Shown here one piece after another: positions 23,010 through 34,479 of a stretch of DNA of 64,000 bases (position 1 is the stretch's first letter; each line of letters opens with the position of its first letter). This stretch comes from Euglena gracilis (lineage: Eukaryota; Euglenida; Euglenophyceae; Euglenales), in assembly GCA_039621445.1 (NCBI GenBank), contig CP154955.1, forward strand, positions 1,318,558 through 1,382,557, written 5' to 3'. Made by a program: the position numbers and the translations under genes. Under the pieces are notes generated by a model. It had not been told where the DNA came from. It was given only the letters and a program-made list of their open reading frames with translations, and ran no database searches.

Positions 23010-24123
23010 CTCCTTGTTCCTTCCCACCACCCAAACTGGCTGAATTTCAGCGGGGGGGGGGGGGGAGTGCAGCAAAAACATACTGACTTATGCGAATGGT
23101 AATCGTGCAGGGTTATGCTGATTATGTGAAAGAAAGAAAAAACGCAGGGCAAAGGTGCACAAAAGAGCTGTCATTGGCATTTATGCAAAGTTGTGTAACT
23201 GCAGCTTTGCCAACAAAACGGTTCAAAAACAGCTTGCCGATTTGCTTGATGTGCTTTAAGCCATTTCAGGCCATTTTAGGACATTTTAGGCTGTTTGGGC
23301 TATTTTAGACCTTTTAGGCCATTTTTCCGTAAATTTTCCTTTCTATTTGAGCATGGGTGACTATCGCCTTCAAACAATTGTCTTACAAAGTTCTTAAAGG
23401 TAGTGCCGCCCCCTGGAGGTCTGGAGTGCCGCCTGCATCTTGTTTCCACATGATATTTTCACGCCACTTATTTGTGACAGCACTGCTATGTTATTGGTGT
23501 TTTCATGTCGTAGACAGTGAAACGCAGTGCCTTCCAGTCCCAATCTGGGGTTAATGGTAATAAAAAGTAGAGTAACCGTTAAAGCATACGTAATGTAAGT
23601 CAATGCAATGGATGCATACAACTAACGTCACTGACAAAAAAAAACTCAGATTTCTTGTGCTGCTGCTAGCAGAGTTCTATTGACCAGGCGTTGTCTGTGT
23701 AGGAATTGGTCTCGGTTGAAGATTCATGGTGGGGGGGGGGCCTTTTTCCCGGGCCCAACCCCACCCACTCACTGTTTCGAAACCCCACCCACCCAGAAAC
23801 GCCCCCACCCCCTGGGTCAACTACCGACCCACCCACCCACCCACCCGTCCACCCAACCACCCAAAATCCAACCAAAATTGGCCGAAGACATCGAAAAAAT
23901 TTTCCAGCCCAGCCTTCAGCCTGGCAAAAATCTGACCCATGCCGACCCCTAGGGGGTCGGCAACCTCTCGAAAACCCATCCCCCTGGGGGTGGCGTGGGG
24001 GGGGGGGTCAGGTGTTAAATGAATCTATGGTCACGGCAGATTGGTTGTTCTCGGTAGAAATGTGGCCATGATGGCACGTTCCAAGAAATACGCACAACTC
24101 AATGTCCCATTCAAATGTGAGAC
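23010..24123. other. Gene A intron 8
   Basis: About 1.1 kb with poly-G near 23051 and an ACCC microsatellite near 23815-23862. The stretch near 23520-23590 matches the sequence flanking the transposon in gene B and serves as its empty site. Confidence 0.6.
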
Positions 24124-24265
24124 CGGAGTTAAAACCAAACCAATAAAAAGCAGTCTGGGCCCAGGAGTTCTTCACGATCCAGTACTTGGCACCTGCAGGG
24201 GTCTGCCCATAGCCCACAATCGGTTGGACAGTGTGGGATGTGCTTGCGGCAGATTCACTGGAAAG
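24124..24265 (-). CDS. Gene A exon 8 (Asn region)
   Basis: Contains [20 protein letters not shown], so the active-site Asn is present, followed by AQTAFYWFGFN, which is not part of the usual fold. The acceptor homologous to gene B's CAG is TGG here. The D-type acceptor next to ATTGTGGGC is also lost (CCG instead of CAG). The exon may therefore be skipped or use another site; the boundaries are approximate. Confidence 0.6.
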
Positions 24266-24483
24266 CCACACACGCCGAAAGCAAACACCCACAGGCTTCC
24301 CCGTCTTCCCATCAAGAGCTGGAGGATTTGAGGCACGTATCTATATTTTTATTTAGACTAATTTCGAGGCCTTACGTCAGAAAAAACAGAGAATTATTTG
24401 GAAGATTCATTCAGCTATTCTGATTATCCAACAATTCAGTAAGAATCACTCCAACAACCAAGGATGTGAGAGTCAAGCGACAC

Positions 24484-24583
24484 GGTCGTCAGAACGCCAT
24501 GGTCCAGACCCACAGTCTCACAGGACTTCTTGATGCCGCCAACGTACAGCTGCCAACAGAGCGACGTGAACTGCTTTTGCAAA
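24484..24583 (-). CDS. Gene A exon 7 (His region)
   Basis: Acceptor GGTCCAG, then LQKQFTSLCWQLYVGGIKKS, C-E-T-V-G and LDHGVLTT, with a donor at GTGTCG. The His of the catalytic triad lies in LDHGVL. Joined to exon 6 through its GGGGTGG donor, the frame is kept (80 plus 100 bases). Compared with gene D the exon is two codons longer because the older donor position reads ACGACC. Confidence 0.75.
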
Positions 24584-24622
24584 CTGGACCATGAACGTCG
24601 ACATAGATGTAAGTATTAGCAG

Positions 24623-25065
24623 CATACATATCTTTTAGGACCCGGGGGGGGGGGGGTGCTGGCTAGGACTAGAAATTTGGGCTGGCTAGAAATCTGGACT
24701 AACTAGCCTGCCGGCTGGACCTGGACGGGGCTAGGCTAGGCCGAAATAAGACAATTGCCTGAAAAATGACCTGCAAAACAAAGTTTTGAAAAAAATGAGC
24801 ATCTGACAACCCCAAAAAACGCCCCAAAGCCCCTAAAACACCATTTTTGGCCATGTTATATTTTTTCTCAAAAATTTTCAGCGCTGTGCACCGGAAACTG
24901 TGGGCTGGATCCTCCAAAAAGGTCTGGCAACCAGGGCGAGCAGGACCCCCCCACAGGGGGGCGTCCTTCAAGCGGCCAGGAGGCTGGGCTGGGCCAAAAA
25001 TCGGGACTGGGTTAGGCAGCCCCCCCCCCTCAGGGGTCTGCAAAACCTTAAAGGGATATATAATG
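24623..25065. mobile_element. Old MITE, CATACATCTC family (intron 6 of A)
   Basis: Degenerate ends CATACATATCTTTTAGG and CCTTAAAGGGATATATAATG flank an interior closely related to the elements at 16050 and 35259. Gene B has a related element at the corresponding place (36664), so the insertion predates the gene duplication. Confidence 0.75.
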
Positions 25066-25130
25066 TAATGTAGGAATATGATATTTATGTAGCAAATCAG
25101 ACTCAAAATGTTTCCGTCCAGCATTTGCTG

Positions 25131-25157
25131 TGTGTGTGTGTGTGTGTGTGTGCGTGT
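25131..25157 (+). repeat. (GT)n microsatellite
   Basis: About 13 GT units in intron 6 of gene A. Confidence 0.9.
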
Positions 25158-25487
25158 GGCATCAGAGTGGGGTGTCAGCTCCAGGCTTGTGTTTGAAGGG
25201 GGAAAAATCGCACCCCCCCGGGGGGAAAAGGCACTTTCAACGGGGGTCCAGTTCTGGGGTGGGATACTAGCACACACATTCCGGCACGGAGGGCCCGACA
25301 AAGCCATTTATAAAAGAAATATGTCCAGCATAACCCTAACCACCACCCTGCCACCCTGGGGTGCCCCTCTTGCAAAGGTCAGGAACCCCAGACACGGCAC
25401 TTTCCCAGGACCGTTGAGATGCCACCCGGGCACGCCGCCATTCTACCGCCACCTCCCCGCCTCGGCCCACGCCGCCCCGGCCGCCAC

Positions 25488-25567
25488 CCCTGGCTCGCGT
25501 CGACCGCGATGGACACGGGGCCCTTCTCCGCCACCCACGCCGCGATCTGGTCCTCGTCCTCCGGCAG
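25488..25567 (-). CDS. Gene A exon 6
   Basis: Acceptor CACAG, then [20 protein letters not shown] and AVDASQG. This is the region before the catalytic His in papain-like enzymes (GPVSIAVDA). The donor chosen is GGGGTGGC because it keeps frame with exon 7; genes B and D have GGGCTGG there and must use a donor 17 bases further on. Confidence 0.8.
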
Positions 25568-26216
25568 CTGTGAGGGGCGGCGGCCGGTGGGCCACAGTTG
25601 GGGTTGGGGGGGGGGCAGGTCCCTGAAGCGTGCCGGGGTCGTTACACAGTATCAAATGGTGTCGGGGAAACTTTTGAGCCATTTGGGTAACTGAGGGGAC
25701 AAGACCATGGCTGTCAGGTAGCCGTTCCGCTGGCTGAAAAGCAATCGGCTGGCCGGCTGAACACCAAAAGCTGGCTAGTCCGAGACCCCCACCCCATGAC
25801 CATGTCCCACGTGCAGAAGATCCAGTCCCTCCCAAAAAAACCTTTATCCCAAAAATCTAAAAATCTAAAATGTAAAATGCCGCACTTCAAACTGCCATAA
25901 TCCTGGTCAGCAGCAAAGCAAAAGAGTGATCAGCCAGGGGGTCAATCACAGGGTGTCGCTTAAGCAGAGGGACCATTTCACTATTTGGTGCATGGCTTGG
26001 CCCATCTCAGGCCTGCGGAACTCCAGCAAGCTTAATTTTTTTAAATCTTATTCCATATTCCACGGATAAATTCCATCGGTAAAAAGGTGAACAAAATAAC
26101 AGAAACCCATCCGAAACACCACATTGACAACGCCTTGGGACAACGGAAAGTAACCACATTTCATTACAGCCCGTCATAGGTTGGCTGGAAGGCAAAGCAA
26201 AGGGGGCAAATCATAC

Positions 26217-26311
26217 GTCCACAAAGCCACGCACTTGCACCGCGTCGTGCTGCAGCTTGCTATCACTGCACGTGCTGCTGGTGCCGCACGCAGGGCGGTG
26301 CACCCGCCTTC
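26217..26311 (-). CDS. Gene A exon 5
   Basis: Acceptor CCACCAG, donor GTATGA. Reads RRVHRPACGTSSTCSDSK followed by LQHDAVQVRGFVD. Cathepsin L enzymes have an equivalent Cys-containing segment before a conserved Gly-aromatic pair. It enters in phase 1 after exon 4 and leaves in phase 0. Confidence 0.8.
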
Positions 26312-26658
26312 CTGGTGGTTTGTGGAGGGAATGACGCACCAAACGTGCACACCCTGCAAACACATGCGGATTTTGCAACATTTAAGCTTAGGCAGGAAAA
26401 ATAAAAATCAGCGGGAGAAACAGATCGGCATTTTGGCTGCATTATGGTGGACATGATCACAGCTGCCCCCCCCCCCTGGTGCCGAGACAAAGGGGTGCAA
26501 CCTGAATGGAAAAAAAATCTTTAAACAATTCCATGCAGAAATTTTATCCGGGGGGGAAATGAAAACAGGGTTTTTGAGCTTTGGCAATATCCATTAAATG
26601 AAGTTGACCTCTGAGTTTTAAATAGAGTATTCTGGCTGATCGCTCATGACATCCTAGA

Positions 26659-26745
26659 CAGGGGGGGGGGTAAATGCGCTGGACGGCCCGGAAAAAAATG
26701 CGCAAAAATGCGCACAAAAAATGCACAAAAAATGCGCCGAGCTGT
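26659..26745 (+). mobile_element. Truncated TGCGCA-family MITE
   Basis: The left end CAGGGGGGGGGG with AAATGCGCTGGACGGCCCGG and a few ATGCGCAAAA words; the right end is missing. Lies in intron 4 of gene A. Confidence 0.7.
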
Positions 26746-27234
26746 GACATTCCTAAGGGAAAAAGGGCTTAGAAAAATTTCCATCGATAAGCCCAAAATT
26801 AAACCAAAATCACCAAAAAGAGCTGAAGGCATTTTGGCCAAAATAAAATGCACGTGCAAGGCGTCACTCTCCGTTCACCATACCCAACAATGTAGGCCAT
26901 GGTGCCCCTTACTTGTGACCAGGGAGTAGGATTCCTGCGCATTTCATCTTGCTCCATCTACTCAGCTTCTTGGCAGCAGGCTTTTGTCGAAGAATAAAAT
27001 TTCCATTGAACAAAAGCTTGGATGATCAGCCCTTGAACTTGAAGCCATTTTGTGAAAAAATCTGAGGGAAGAATGGAGAATTTAATTATTGGCGGAAAGA
27101 GGGAGGGATGACAACATAGAATTGTCCAGAAGAACGGTGTTCAAGAACACCAATGTTAAATTTGTTTTTGACATATGGACAATGTGGACAAAATGGATGC
27201 AACAAAATGCCTCCTAAAAGTGTAAAAAAAAATG

Positions 27235-27342
27235 GGAAAAAAGAAAAAATGCGCAAAAAAATGCGCAAAAATGCATTTTTGAAAAATTGACAAAAATGCG
27301 CAAAAAAATGTGCAAAAATGCGCAGCGCATTTCCCCCCCCTG
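27235..27342 (+). mobile_element. Truncated TGCGCA-family MITE, right end
   Basis: ATGCGCAAAA words ending in GCGCATTTC, C8 and TG. Together with the fragment at 26659 it may be one element split by later sequence gain. Lies in intron 4 of gene A next to exon 4. Confidence 0.65.
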
Positions 27343-27383
27343 CCCTGGAATTGGACAGAAGCTCTCAACTTCCACGTCTGCAC

Positions 27384-27516
27384 CCCTCTGGCCCAATCCA
27401 CTGGTGTAGGGGTAGTCGTCCTCCGTCGTGATGCCGCCGTTGTTCTTCACCCACTGGAAGGCCTCGTCCATGATGCCCCCGTTGCAGCCGTTGGGCCGCG
27501 AGCACTCCACCAGCTC
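27384..27516 (-). CDS. Gene A exon 4
   Basis: Acceptor CCCGCAG, donor GTGCAG. Reads [34 protein letters not shown] and [22 protein letters not shown] and YPYTS are hallmark motifs of cathepsin L-type enzymes; the Cys of GCNGG forms a conserved disulfide. It ends one base into a codon. Confidence 0.9.
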
Positions 27517-27843
27517 CTGCGGGGATGCGATTGGAGTTCACTCACTGGCGTCATAAGTTGATAGACCACAAAAAACTGTTCCGATGTGTGTCTAGCATGT
27601 GAGTTCCAGGTCCCAATCCCTGCTTCTGGGTTCATACCATGAAATAACAAAATAAGGCAAAAAAATTAAGCCGGGCCAATTCCATTCTGAATGAGGTGGA
27701 AAACAGTCTGGACCAATGCATAGGTTGAAAACCCCCTGCTCAAATTTTTCAGCTCAGCAGCTGGGAGCTATGGCTGGAAAAAGGCCATGGTTAAAAAAAC
27801 AGAACATATGCTGGAGGAATCAGCGTAACTTTTAATTTGGCTA

Positions 27844-28122
<279 letters not shown>

Positions 28123-28155
28123 TCATCTGGTTCCGTTGTTCGCCCAAATAGGCAC

Positions 28156-28632
28156 CTGCCAGGTGTGCACATTGGTGTGCTCCGGGAAGGGGTCGGCGGC
28201 AGGGTTCGATATAAGGACAGGTGGGGGGGGTCCGGACCCCCTACGGGTCAGGGGGGGTGGGAGGGGGACACCCCCCCCCACCTAAACGGTGGCGCGGTCT
28301 GGGTGACCGAATTTCGGCCCGGCGCAAAGCGCCGTGCCGAAAAATTTTGACCGCCCAAAACGACCAAAAGTGCCATTTTGGGCACTTTTTGGGCAAAAAT
28401 GTGCCAAAAATGCAAAAAATTTTCAGCGCAAAACACCGGAGGAAAAAATTGACCCTTTTTGGGGGGGGTCCCGGATACCCCCCCAGGGTCGGTCCGGACC
28501 CCCTGGCAGGTGGGGGGGGGGGTGGTCCGGACCCCCCTGCGGGCCAGGAAGGGGGGGGGGGGGGGGGGGGGACACCCCCCACCTAAACCATGTACGCCCT
28601 CCTTATATCAAACCCTGGTCGGCGGATATGTC
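28156..28632 (-). CDS. Gene A linker exon, interrupted by a transposon
   Basis: Without the insert and one target copy this is a 51-base exon reading DISADPFPEHTNVHTWQ, the linker between the I29 propeptide and the mature enzyme. The transposon at 28200-28617 plus one target copy adds 426 bp, a multiple of three, but brings TAA as the fifth codon of the element. Confidence 0.85.
28200..28617. mobile_element. hAT-like MITE inside a protease exon
   Basis: 418 bp with 18-bp terminal inverted repeats CAGGGTTCGATATAAGGA (one mismatch between ends) and a perfect 8-bp duplication GTCGGCGG on both sides. Gene B has a single GTCGGCGG at the same place (40560), proving insertion. The CAGGG terminus with an 8-bp duplication is characteristic of the hAT superfamily. 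No transposase; the interior is G- and C-run-rich with a GGCGC...GCGCC hairpin. Related degenerate copies lie near 56700 and 59593. Confidence 0.95.
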
Positions 28633-28744
28633 CTGTCATCATATCGTGGGTCTCAAAAGATGTCCCATGTTGCGGCCGTTTCTTTTTGGGGTCACCATGG
28701 AACACCCATGTGAAACAGAGAGGCAAAAATGCTGGTGTGCACAC

Positions 28745-28945
28745 CTTCAGCAGATGGGTGTGGAACAGGTTGAAGATGCTCTTCTTGCGCTGGGGCACCT
28801 TCAGGCCGTGGTACGTCGCGCGGAACTCGTCCCGGCAGAGGTCCGCAAACGGGTTCACGGCATGGACCGCACCTTCTGGCTCCCGGCGGTTCAGCTGCTC
28901 GATGTGGTCCAGGTTCTTCACAAAACACTTGAACCGCTGTGCCTC
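28745..28945 (-). CDS. Gene A exon 2 (I29 propeptide)
   Basis: 67 codons after a TTGCCTCAG acceptor. Reads EAQRFKCFVKNLDHIEQLNR and VHAVNPFADLCRDEFRATYH, then a basic region and FNLFHTHLLK. With the last Glu of exon 1 the spacing gives a complete ERFNIN pattern, and VNPFADL matches the GNFD motif of cathepsin L propeptides. Donor AAG then GTGTGC, which keeps the next exon in frame. Confidence 0.93.
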
Positions 28946-29793
28946 CTGAGGCAAGAGAAGAAAATGCAACCTTGAAATGGGAATTGGCAACAACGTTTTT
29001 TTTGCACGCTAATGTTATTGTGATGATCCCGACCAGGGGGGAGGGGTCCCCCCCCCCCTAGGCGGAGTAAGGCGGCGTTTGGCGTTCGCGTAGGCTCCGC
29101 CGCCGGTGGAGAACTTGGGGACCGCATGCGCTTCGCGCGAGCCTTCCCCTTTGTCCTCGTTGAAACGTGGAAATTGGTTCTGCGATGTGGGCACAACGAT
29201 GGCATGCGTGGGAGCCAAAGCTTTGTAAAGGCGAGCAACCGTGTTGACGTATGTCTTAAAAGATGCAACTGGCATGGAACGAAGGCAGCCATTTTTCCCG
29301 GCCTTTTCCCACTTCGCCTTTAGACAAGCTTCCACGTCTTCCTTGCTGCTGTAAAGTTCCGCAGCATCGACCGTCCACAGTGCCCAGCCCACAAAAATTT
29401 CGTCCAGAGTGGCAAAAGTTGCGCCGCGCTGCTTGTAAATACCCATGTATTCCAAAAAAAACCTTCATTGCAGCGTGGTTCTTGGGGATATTTTTTTTTT
29501 CTTCTGATCACCACGGGTTGGAAGAGAGGAAAAGAGGGCATCAACCGTTGACCTTGATAATAAGGACATGGTGGTGCGCAAAACCGCCTCAAATTGGTCG
29601 ACGGTGGGTGGATCAGGCATCTGAGCATCCATCAGATTAACGGCACGCTTCATGGCTGTGGAGAGCGCATTCCGTACATCAACTACCTATTTCTTTGTTG
29701 ATGATTTTTCTCGAAAAATTCCGTTCACAATTTCCCACTTGGAAACTGAGAACGTTAAACGGTTTCCCAATGGGAAACCGTGAACACTTTTGG

Positions 29794-30052
29794 GTGTTCA
29801 CGGGTAGCCCATGACGTAACCCCCCCAAACAAAATAACACCCCCGGGGTGTTATTTGGGCACCCGAACTTGGGCCCCAAGGGGGGGGGTGTTATTTGGGG
29901 GGTGTTATTTTAATATGGAAAACCAAAAGAAAACAGGGGGGGTGTTATTTGGGCGCTCGAAATCGGCCCCCGAGGGGGGGTGGTTATTTGGGGAGGGGTG
30001 TTATTTGGGAGGGGGGTTTACCCATGAACTCCCAAAGGACACCCGTGAACAC
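29794..30052. mobile_element. MITE with GTGTTCACGGGT ends
   Basis: Outer inverted repeats GTGTTCACGGGT (29794-29805 and 30041-30052) enclose a second inverted pair, AAATAACACCCC and GGTGTTATTTGGG. A related interior with AATAATACCCC occurs at 36758-37575. Non-coding. No clear target duplication was identified. Confidence 0.65.
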
Positions 30053-30099
30053 TAAAAATGCCAAAAGTGGCGAAGGCATGTGGTCAGAAAAGATTGTCT

Positions 30100-30330
30100 C
30101 CAGCCAACCCACCCTCAAGGGGACCCAAAAAATGACCAAAAATCGCGAAAATGCCAAAAATAGCACCTTTTTCAAAAAATTTCGGCGCTTTCGGCGTCGA
30201 AAAGTGTATCCCACTCCCCGCTGGGGGGTTCCCCCCCCCTGGGGAGAGCCCCCCCAGGGGGGGGGGGGCTTGGCCAGACCCACCCACCCCACCCCTCCCC
30301 CCCCGGGGGGTCCAAGGCTAAAAACCCTGA
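30100..30330. repeat. C/G-rich dispersed repeat with GGCGC hairpin
   Basis: Contains AATCGCGAAAATGCC, a TTTCGGCGCTTTCGGCGTCGAAA hairpin-like core split by a short loop and alternating C and G runs. Related sequence is found near 38515-38700 and 60525-60690. Confidence 0.5.
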
Positions 30331-30806
30331 TCCCGATCCAAACTGGCTGTGTTTTGCTATGCTGGTGGATGGCAGGGGGGAAAAAATGACAGAAAAAAGG
30401 ATGAGTGGAAAAACAAGCGACTGAGCAAATGCTTCGAAGGATTTGATCATGGAAATGCGACACCACGCGGCTTCACAAAATTCTTCATGGTGTAATTACA
30501 CGGGGGACTTTGTCTATTTTGAGGGCCTCTGCTTTACCCAAATGACGCATTTAAACAACAAAATATTTTCCTATTGCAGGAATAGTAGATCAAAAATTTC
30601 CGCTGAACTGAGGGCGGCCACACACACCAAACATCTCAATGGTCCATTCCAGATGAGCCCCATGCAAATCATCCTGCACAACTGTTTAATGAATAGTATG
30701 TCTGATCATGATTACTCTGTCTCGAAAATTTCATGCAACATTGAAATTCGAAAATCATAAATCAATTAGAATTTAGGATATTAGCAAAAAGATTGGGGGG
30801 AAATAC

Positions 30807-30935
30807 CTCTGTGATGTTTGAATAGTGCTTGTTATAGGTAGCCTTGAAATCCTTCCACAGGGAGGCATCGCCGCCCATCCAGCGGGCATCCGCGGCAAAT
30901 GCCAGGGACAGCAGGGCAAACACAGCGTGCTTCAT
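30807..30935 (-). CDS. Gene A exon 1 (start and signal peptide)
   Basis: 43 codons from ATG. MKHAVFALLSLAFAADA is a typical short signal peptide; then RWMGGDASLWKDFKATYNKH starts the I29 domain (LWKDFKATYNKHY). Ends with Glu, the first residue of the ERFNIN motif, in phase 0 before a GTATTT donor. No in-frame ATG upstream is better placed. Confidence 0.93.
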
Positions 30936-31062
30936 TGATGACAGCTGTGAAATTCAGCAAAGCAGAAATAGCGATGTGGAAGCGAATAAAAGGAGGATCT
31001 AAAATTTCACCATCTTTTTTAACCTGCAAGCATTCATAAATACATACATGCATACACACGTC

Positions 31063-31276
<214 letters not shown>

Positions 31277-32079
31277 TACCATTTTGCTGGACAATGGGAA
31301 AAAGCGACGAAATAGACCCCCCCCTTTCCTACAACCCAAGGGGGAGCCCCCCCCCCCCAACTGGAAATTTTCCTCAGGCGCTGCGCACCGAGGGAATGAG
31401 CTTTTGAATGCATTTTTTGGGGGCTGATTATGTTCGAAAAAAAAATAGATAAAAAAGGATTATAAGGGGCATTTTGGTAAGTTTTGGTGTGCAAAAAATT
31501 TTCTGCACTTCGTGCCATCGCAGAAAAAAAACCACTACTTAGCCATGCTAGCGAACCCCCCCCCCCCCGCGGCGCATCCACTAGAATTTTCCACTAAACA
31601 AATTTGGACTAGCTGCAGTTGAGCACCCCCCCCGGGGGGGTATTGCGAACCCATAACCAAAAGCCTGTCCGCCGCCGGAGCTGCCGAAGTCCGTGTTGTG
31701 ACCTGGCACTCTCCGCTAGAAAATGACTCAAGAAAAATGAAAAGGTCTGGGTTAAAAAAAATGCAGAAGCTTCCAAGGGAAAAAAGACACAAAAAAATTA
31801 GCAACAAACATGCATTTATAATAATAATAATGATATCATGCATTTACCAGAGCCAACAGTTTTTGCAAAAGAAATTGAAAATAAACAAAAAAGCATGAAA
31901 AAGGAGGTTGAAAAAAGGGTTGTGATCCCCTTAATTCAGCTCATCTGAACAATGCGAACGGTTTCTTGGTCTTGCTTAGCGTCTTGGCGGGTATAGGGAG
32001 GGAGTCACCAATTCTGAAAAAAAAATATGTAAGTGCGATGACTTAAATTAACTTAGTAACTGTTGAGTAAAGTGAATAA

Positions 32080-32260
32080 TTGAAAGCTCCCTGCTGTTAC
32101 ACCAGTTAGGTAAACAGGTGTCTGGAGAGGACCAAACAGCGGCAGCACAGGAACGGAAAGAAGGACCGTTGCATCCTGTACCGCATCCGAGGGTTCAAAA
32201 GGCGACCGTAAACGAGCTGTAACTGCAGGGGACGCCTTGGGCATGTGCTGCAATCATGAA
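32080..32260 (-). other. Conserved duplicated block upstream of gene A
   Basis: Nearly identical to about 42640-42820 upstream of gene B. A minus-strand frame QHMPKASPAVTARLRSPFEP, then SDAVQDATVLLSVPVLPLFG, stays open in both. It could be a 5' exon, a conserved regulatory block or simply recent duplication; the product is not recognised. Confidence 0.35.
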
Positions 32261-32869
32261 TTCCACTGCATCAGATTTCTGCAAAGAATGTGGATGGTTC
32301 ACTTCTTACCTGATAACCATGCAACACAACAGGCTTCAAGCCCACTGAAAATGGATATAAGGTGTGGGCCACTCCACCACTGTGGTGTGTTTCCCTCTCT
32401 TCTCCGAGTTTGTTGTGACAGCTTGCAACTGATACAAAATATCGAAGGGGGAAAAATTCTGACCGGGAACAACGGCTGATGGGAAAAACGCTGTCAGAGA
32501 AATTCATCAGAATTTACATCAAAATTCTGAGGTTTTCCTGAATCCAGCATTCAACAGTGGCGAAATTCTAAATTCTAAATTCTAAATTCCAAATCACAAA
32601 ATAAAGCTAAAAATGACATTCTTTCATTTTGGAGGGTCAATTCACCGTCTAACATGTGATTTGGAACAAAATACATTCCAAGAACTGGCGCGAATCGCTG
32701 ACGACTTGTTTGGAATTCACAGGAGGAAATCGGATTTTGTAAATACACCGGGAAAAATTCTGGACGGATCCTTTAAACGGCAGAAAAAATCCTGGACAAA
32801 AATTTGCTCAGAATTTTTCCCACAAAAATTTTTCCTGTTCAAATTTTCCCCCCTCCAATATGTGTGTTG

Positions 32870-33130
32870 CACCAATCAGCCACCCACAGTGCCCGACTGG
32901 GCGCGTGGTCTGGCGGCACATGCTCAATTGGAACAACATGGATGGCGACAGGAAGGGGGCAAAGAGCTGCCGAAGGCATAGCGACCGCTGCGACCGCCTC
33001 CGCTGGCCGGGGGGACCAGCTGCACAGAGGGCCGGGCCCGGAAGGGCGGCGCAGTGTGTCCCATCGGGGGAACAGTGGGCTTTCGGTGTCGCCACCCGTT
33101 GCGTACCCGGCAAGGGGCGGGGCCACTCTT
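32870..33130 (-). other. Conserved duplicated GC-rich block
   Basis: Matches about 43755-44040 with many substitutions and small indels. Open in more than one minus-strand frame (for example ASGGGRSGRYAFGS). It lies downstream, on the minus strand, of the X exon. Protein-coding status is undecided. Confidence 0.3.
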
Positions 33131-33883
33131 CCATTAGAGGAGGGCTCATCCCCAATGGTGAATTATTTCAATTTTCATTTCAACCATCAATTTTTGACAG
33201 TTTTTGGTTCAAATTCCCAAATTCCCAAATTCCCAAAATCACATTTGTGGCCAATTTGGGGGGGGGGGGCGAAATTGCACAGCGCGGAAAATTGGTCGTT
33301 GTTCAGACGGGGTGTGACTAAATGTGTGGATACAAACTCCCCAACTATCTGCCCTTATGTAGAAAACATAATGTATAATTGTGCAATATTAATATTCCAG
33401 ATAATTCTACAGATAGCTTTACACACCCATCTAGTTTTATATTGAACCTATTCTACCCGTGTGATTTTGGTTGAAACGGTGCAGCCCGTCAGGGTTTTGG
33501 TTTGGTGTGCGGTTATGAGGGTCTCGTTCTCTGTCCAACAGGGTGCAGCAGAAAAAGTGGCATGGCCAATTGACTTTTTTTTCTTTTCAAACTGCACTTT
33601 CCAGCCAAAATCCTGCTTGCAGCAATTTTGGAGCTATTGTGATTGAATATTCTAACACGGAAAATTTTTGGGAGTTGGGGAAAGTGGGGGGGGGGGACCC
33701 AGCACCGCAACCTTGGACCCCCAACGCTTCCGTGCAAAGGGGGGATCCTCGCGGTCCTTCTTGTACTGCATCCCAATGGAGTGCCTGGGCGGGGCACCGG
33801 CTCCACTGCAGTGACCCCCGAAAGGAATCAGACAGACACGTGACAGGCAATGACGGCGGGACATATGCCACGGGCCGTCGGGG

Positions 33884-34018
33884 TCAAATGTACACCGGGC
33901 AGTGGACGTGCGGCCACGTGCCCACGGAAGAGGCGGCGGATGGCCGGGTAATGTTGAGGAGCCCTTTCCCAAAACTGGGAAAGCAGATGCGAATCTGGGT
34001 GAGCTCCGAGCTGTCGGT
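33884..34018 (-). CDS. Exon X, copy 1, unknown function
   Basis: Follows a T-rich tract and CCCGAG acceptor in phase 0 and ends at TGA. Reads TDSSELTQIRICFPSFGKG and LLNITRPSAASSVGTWPHVH with CPVYI before the stop; third positions favour G or C. It begins 368 bases below a possible donor overlapping the stop of gene B (GCG followed by GTGTAA), so it could be an alternative last exon of gene B. Copy 2 lies in the same place after gene C and differs by four extra codons in frame. No domain is recognised. Confidence 0.45.
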   Translation of the reverse strand, partial: TDSSELTQIRICFPSFGKGLLNITRPSAASSVGTWPHVHCPVYI

Positions 34019-34380
34019 CTCGGGGGAAAAAAAGACGAAAAATCTTGAAATTCGACCTGCTGGCGCACACATCCACCTCACCAAAATCACCACATCACCA
34101 ACCGGACACAAGATGAATGCCAAGAGAGAAGTATTAAAAATTATTTGAAACAAAATAGCGAAAGCCAGTCAATGCTGGCCATGAAGAATTGGCATTGGAC
34201 TCTTCTAAAAGCTTGGGGGACCAAATAAATTTACCAAATAAATTGAAATTTAAATGGAGACCAAACCCACCAGAAATTCCCAACAGAACCCGGTATGTTA
34301 CTAAGCAATAATTATAAAGCCGGATGAGCAGGGGCAGAAAGGAGGTTCTTGCCCCGGGACAGGCGGGAATGGCCGCGGAT
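34019..34380. other. Spacer between gene B stop and exon X
   Basis: 362 bases of AT-rich sequence, shared with the spacer downstream of gene C. No gene. Confidence 0.5.
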
Positions 34381-34479
34381 TTACACCGCGCTGACGGCGT
34401 GCTCGGCGACGCCGTTGCAGTTCACGCCGCGCTGCAGGCGGATGTAGCCGCCCTCGCCCCAAGAGGCGCCGGAGGCAGA
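34381..34479 (-). CDS. Gene B exon 9 (C-terminus)
   Basis: Reads [20 protein letters not shown], then CNGVAEHAVSAV and TAA, after an AAAAAGGAG acceptor. Phase 0 after exon 8. Confidence 0.85.
   Translation of the reverse strand, partial: SASGASWGEGGYIRLQRGVNCNGVAEHAVSAV

Larger units (their letters stand above)
28946..30806. other. Gene A intron 1
   Basis: 1.86 kb, mostly repeats: a G- and C-rich piece near 29030-29110, the element at 29794-30052 and a C-rich repeat near 30100-30320. Minus-strand frames around 29100-29650 (for example VDVEACLKAKWEKAGKNGCL) are open for 100 or more codons, but codon bias is weak and no coherent gene is seen. Confidence 0.5.

Noticed and set aside
28200-28617. 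Element as a functional intron (introner)
   Set aside because: On the gene strand its ends do not supply an AG acceptor, and the GT/AG pairs I could find put the following exon out of frame. Kept only as a question for cDNA.
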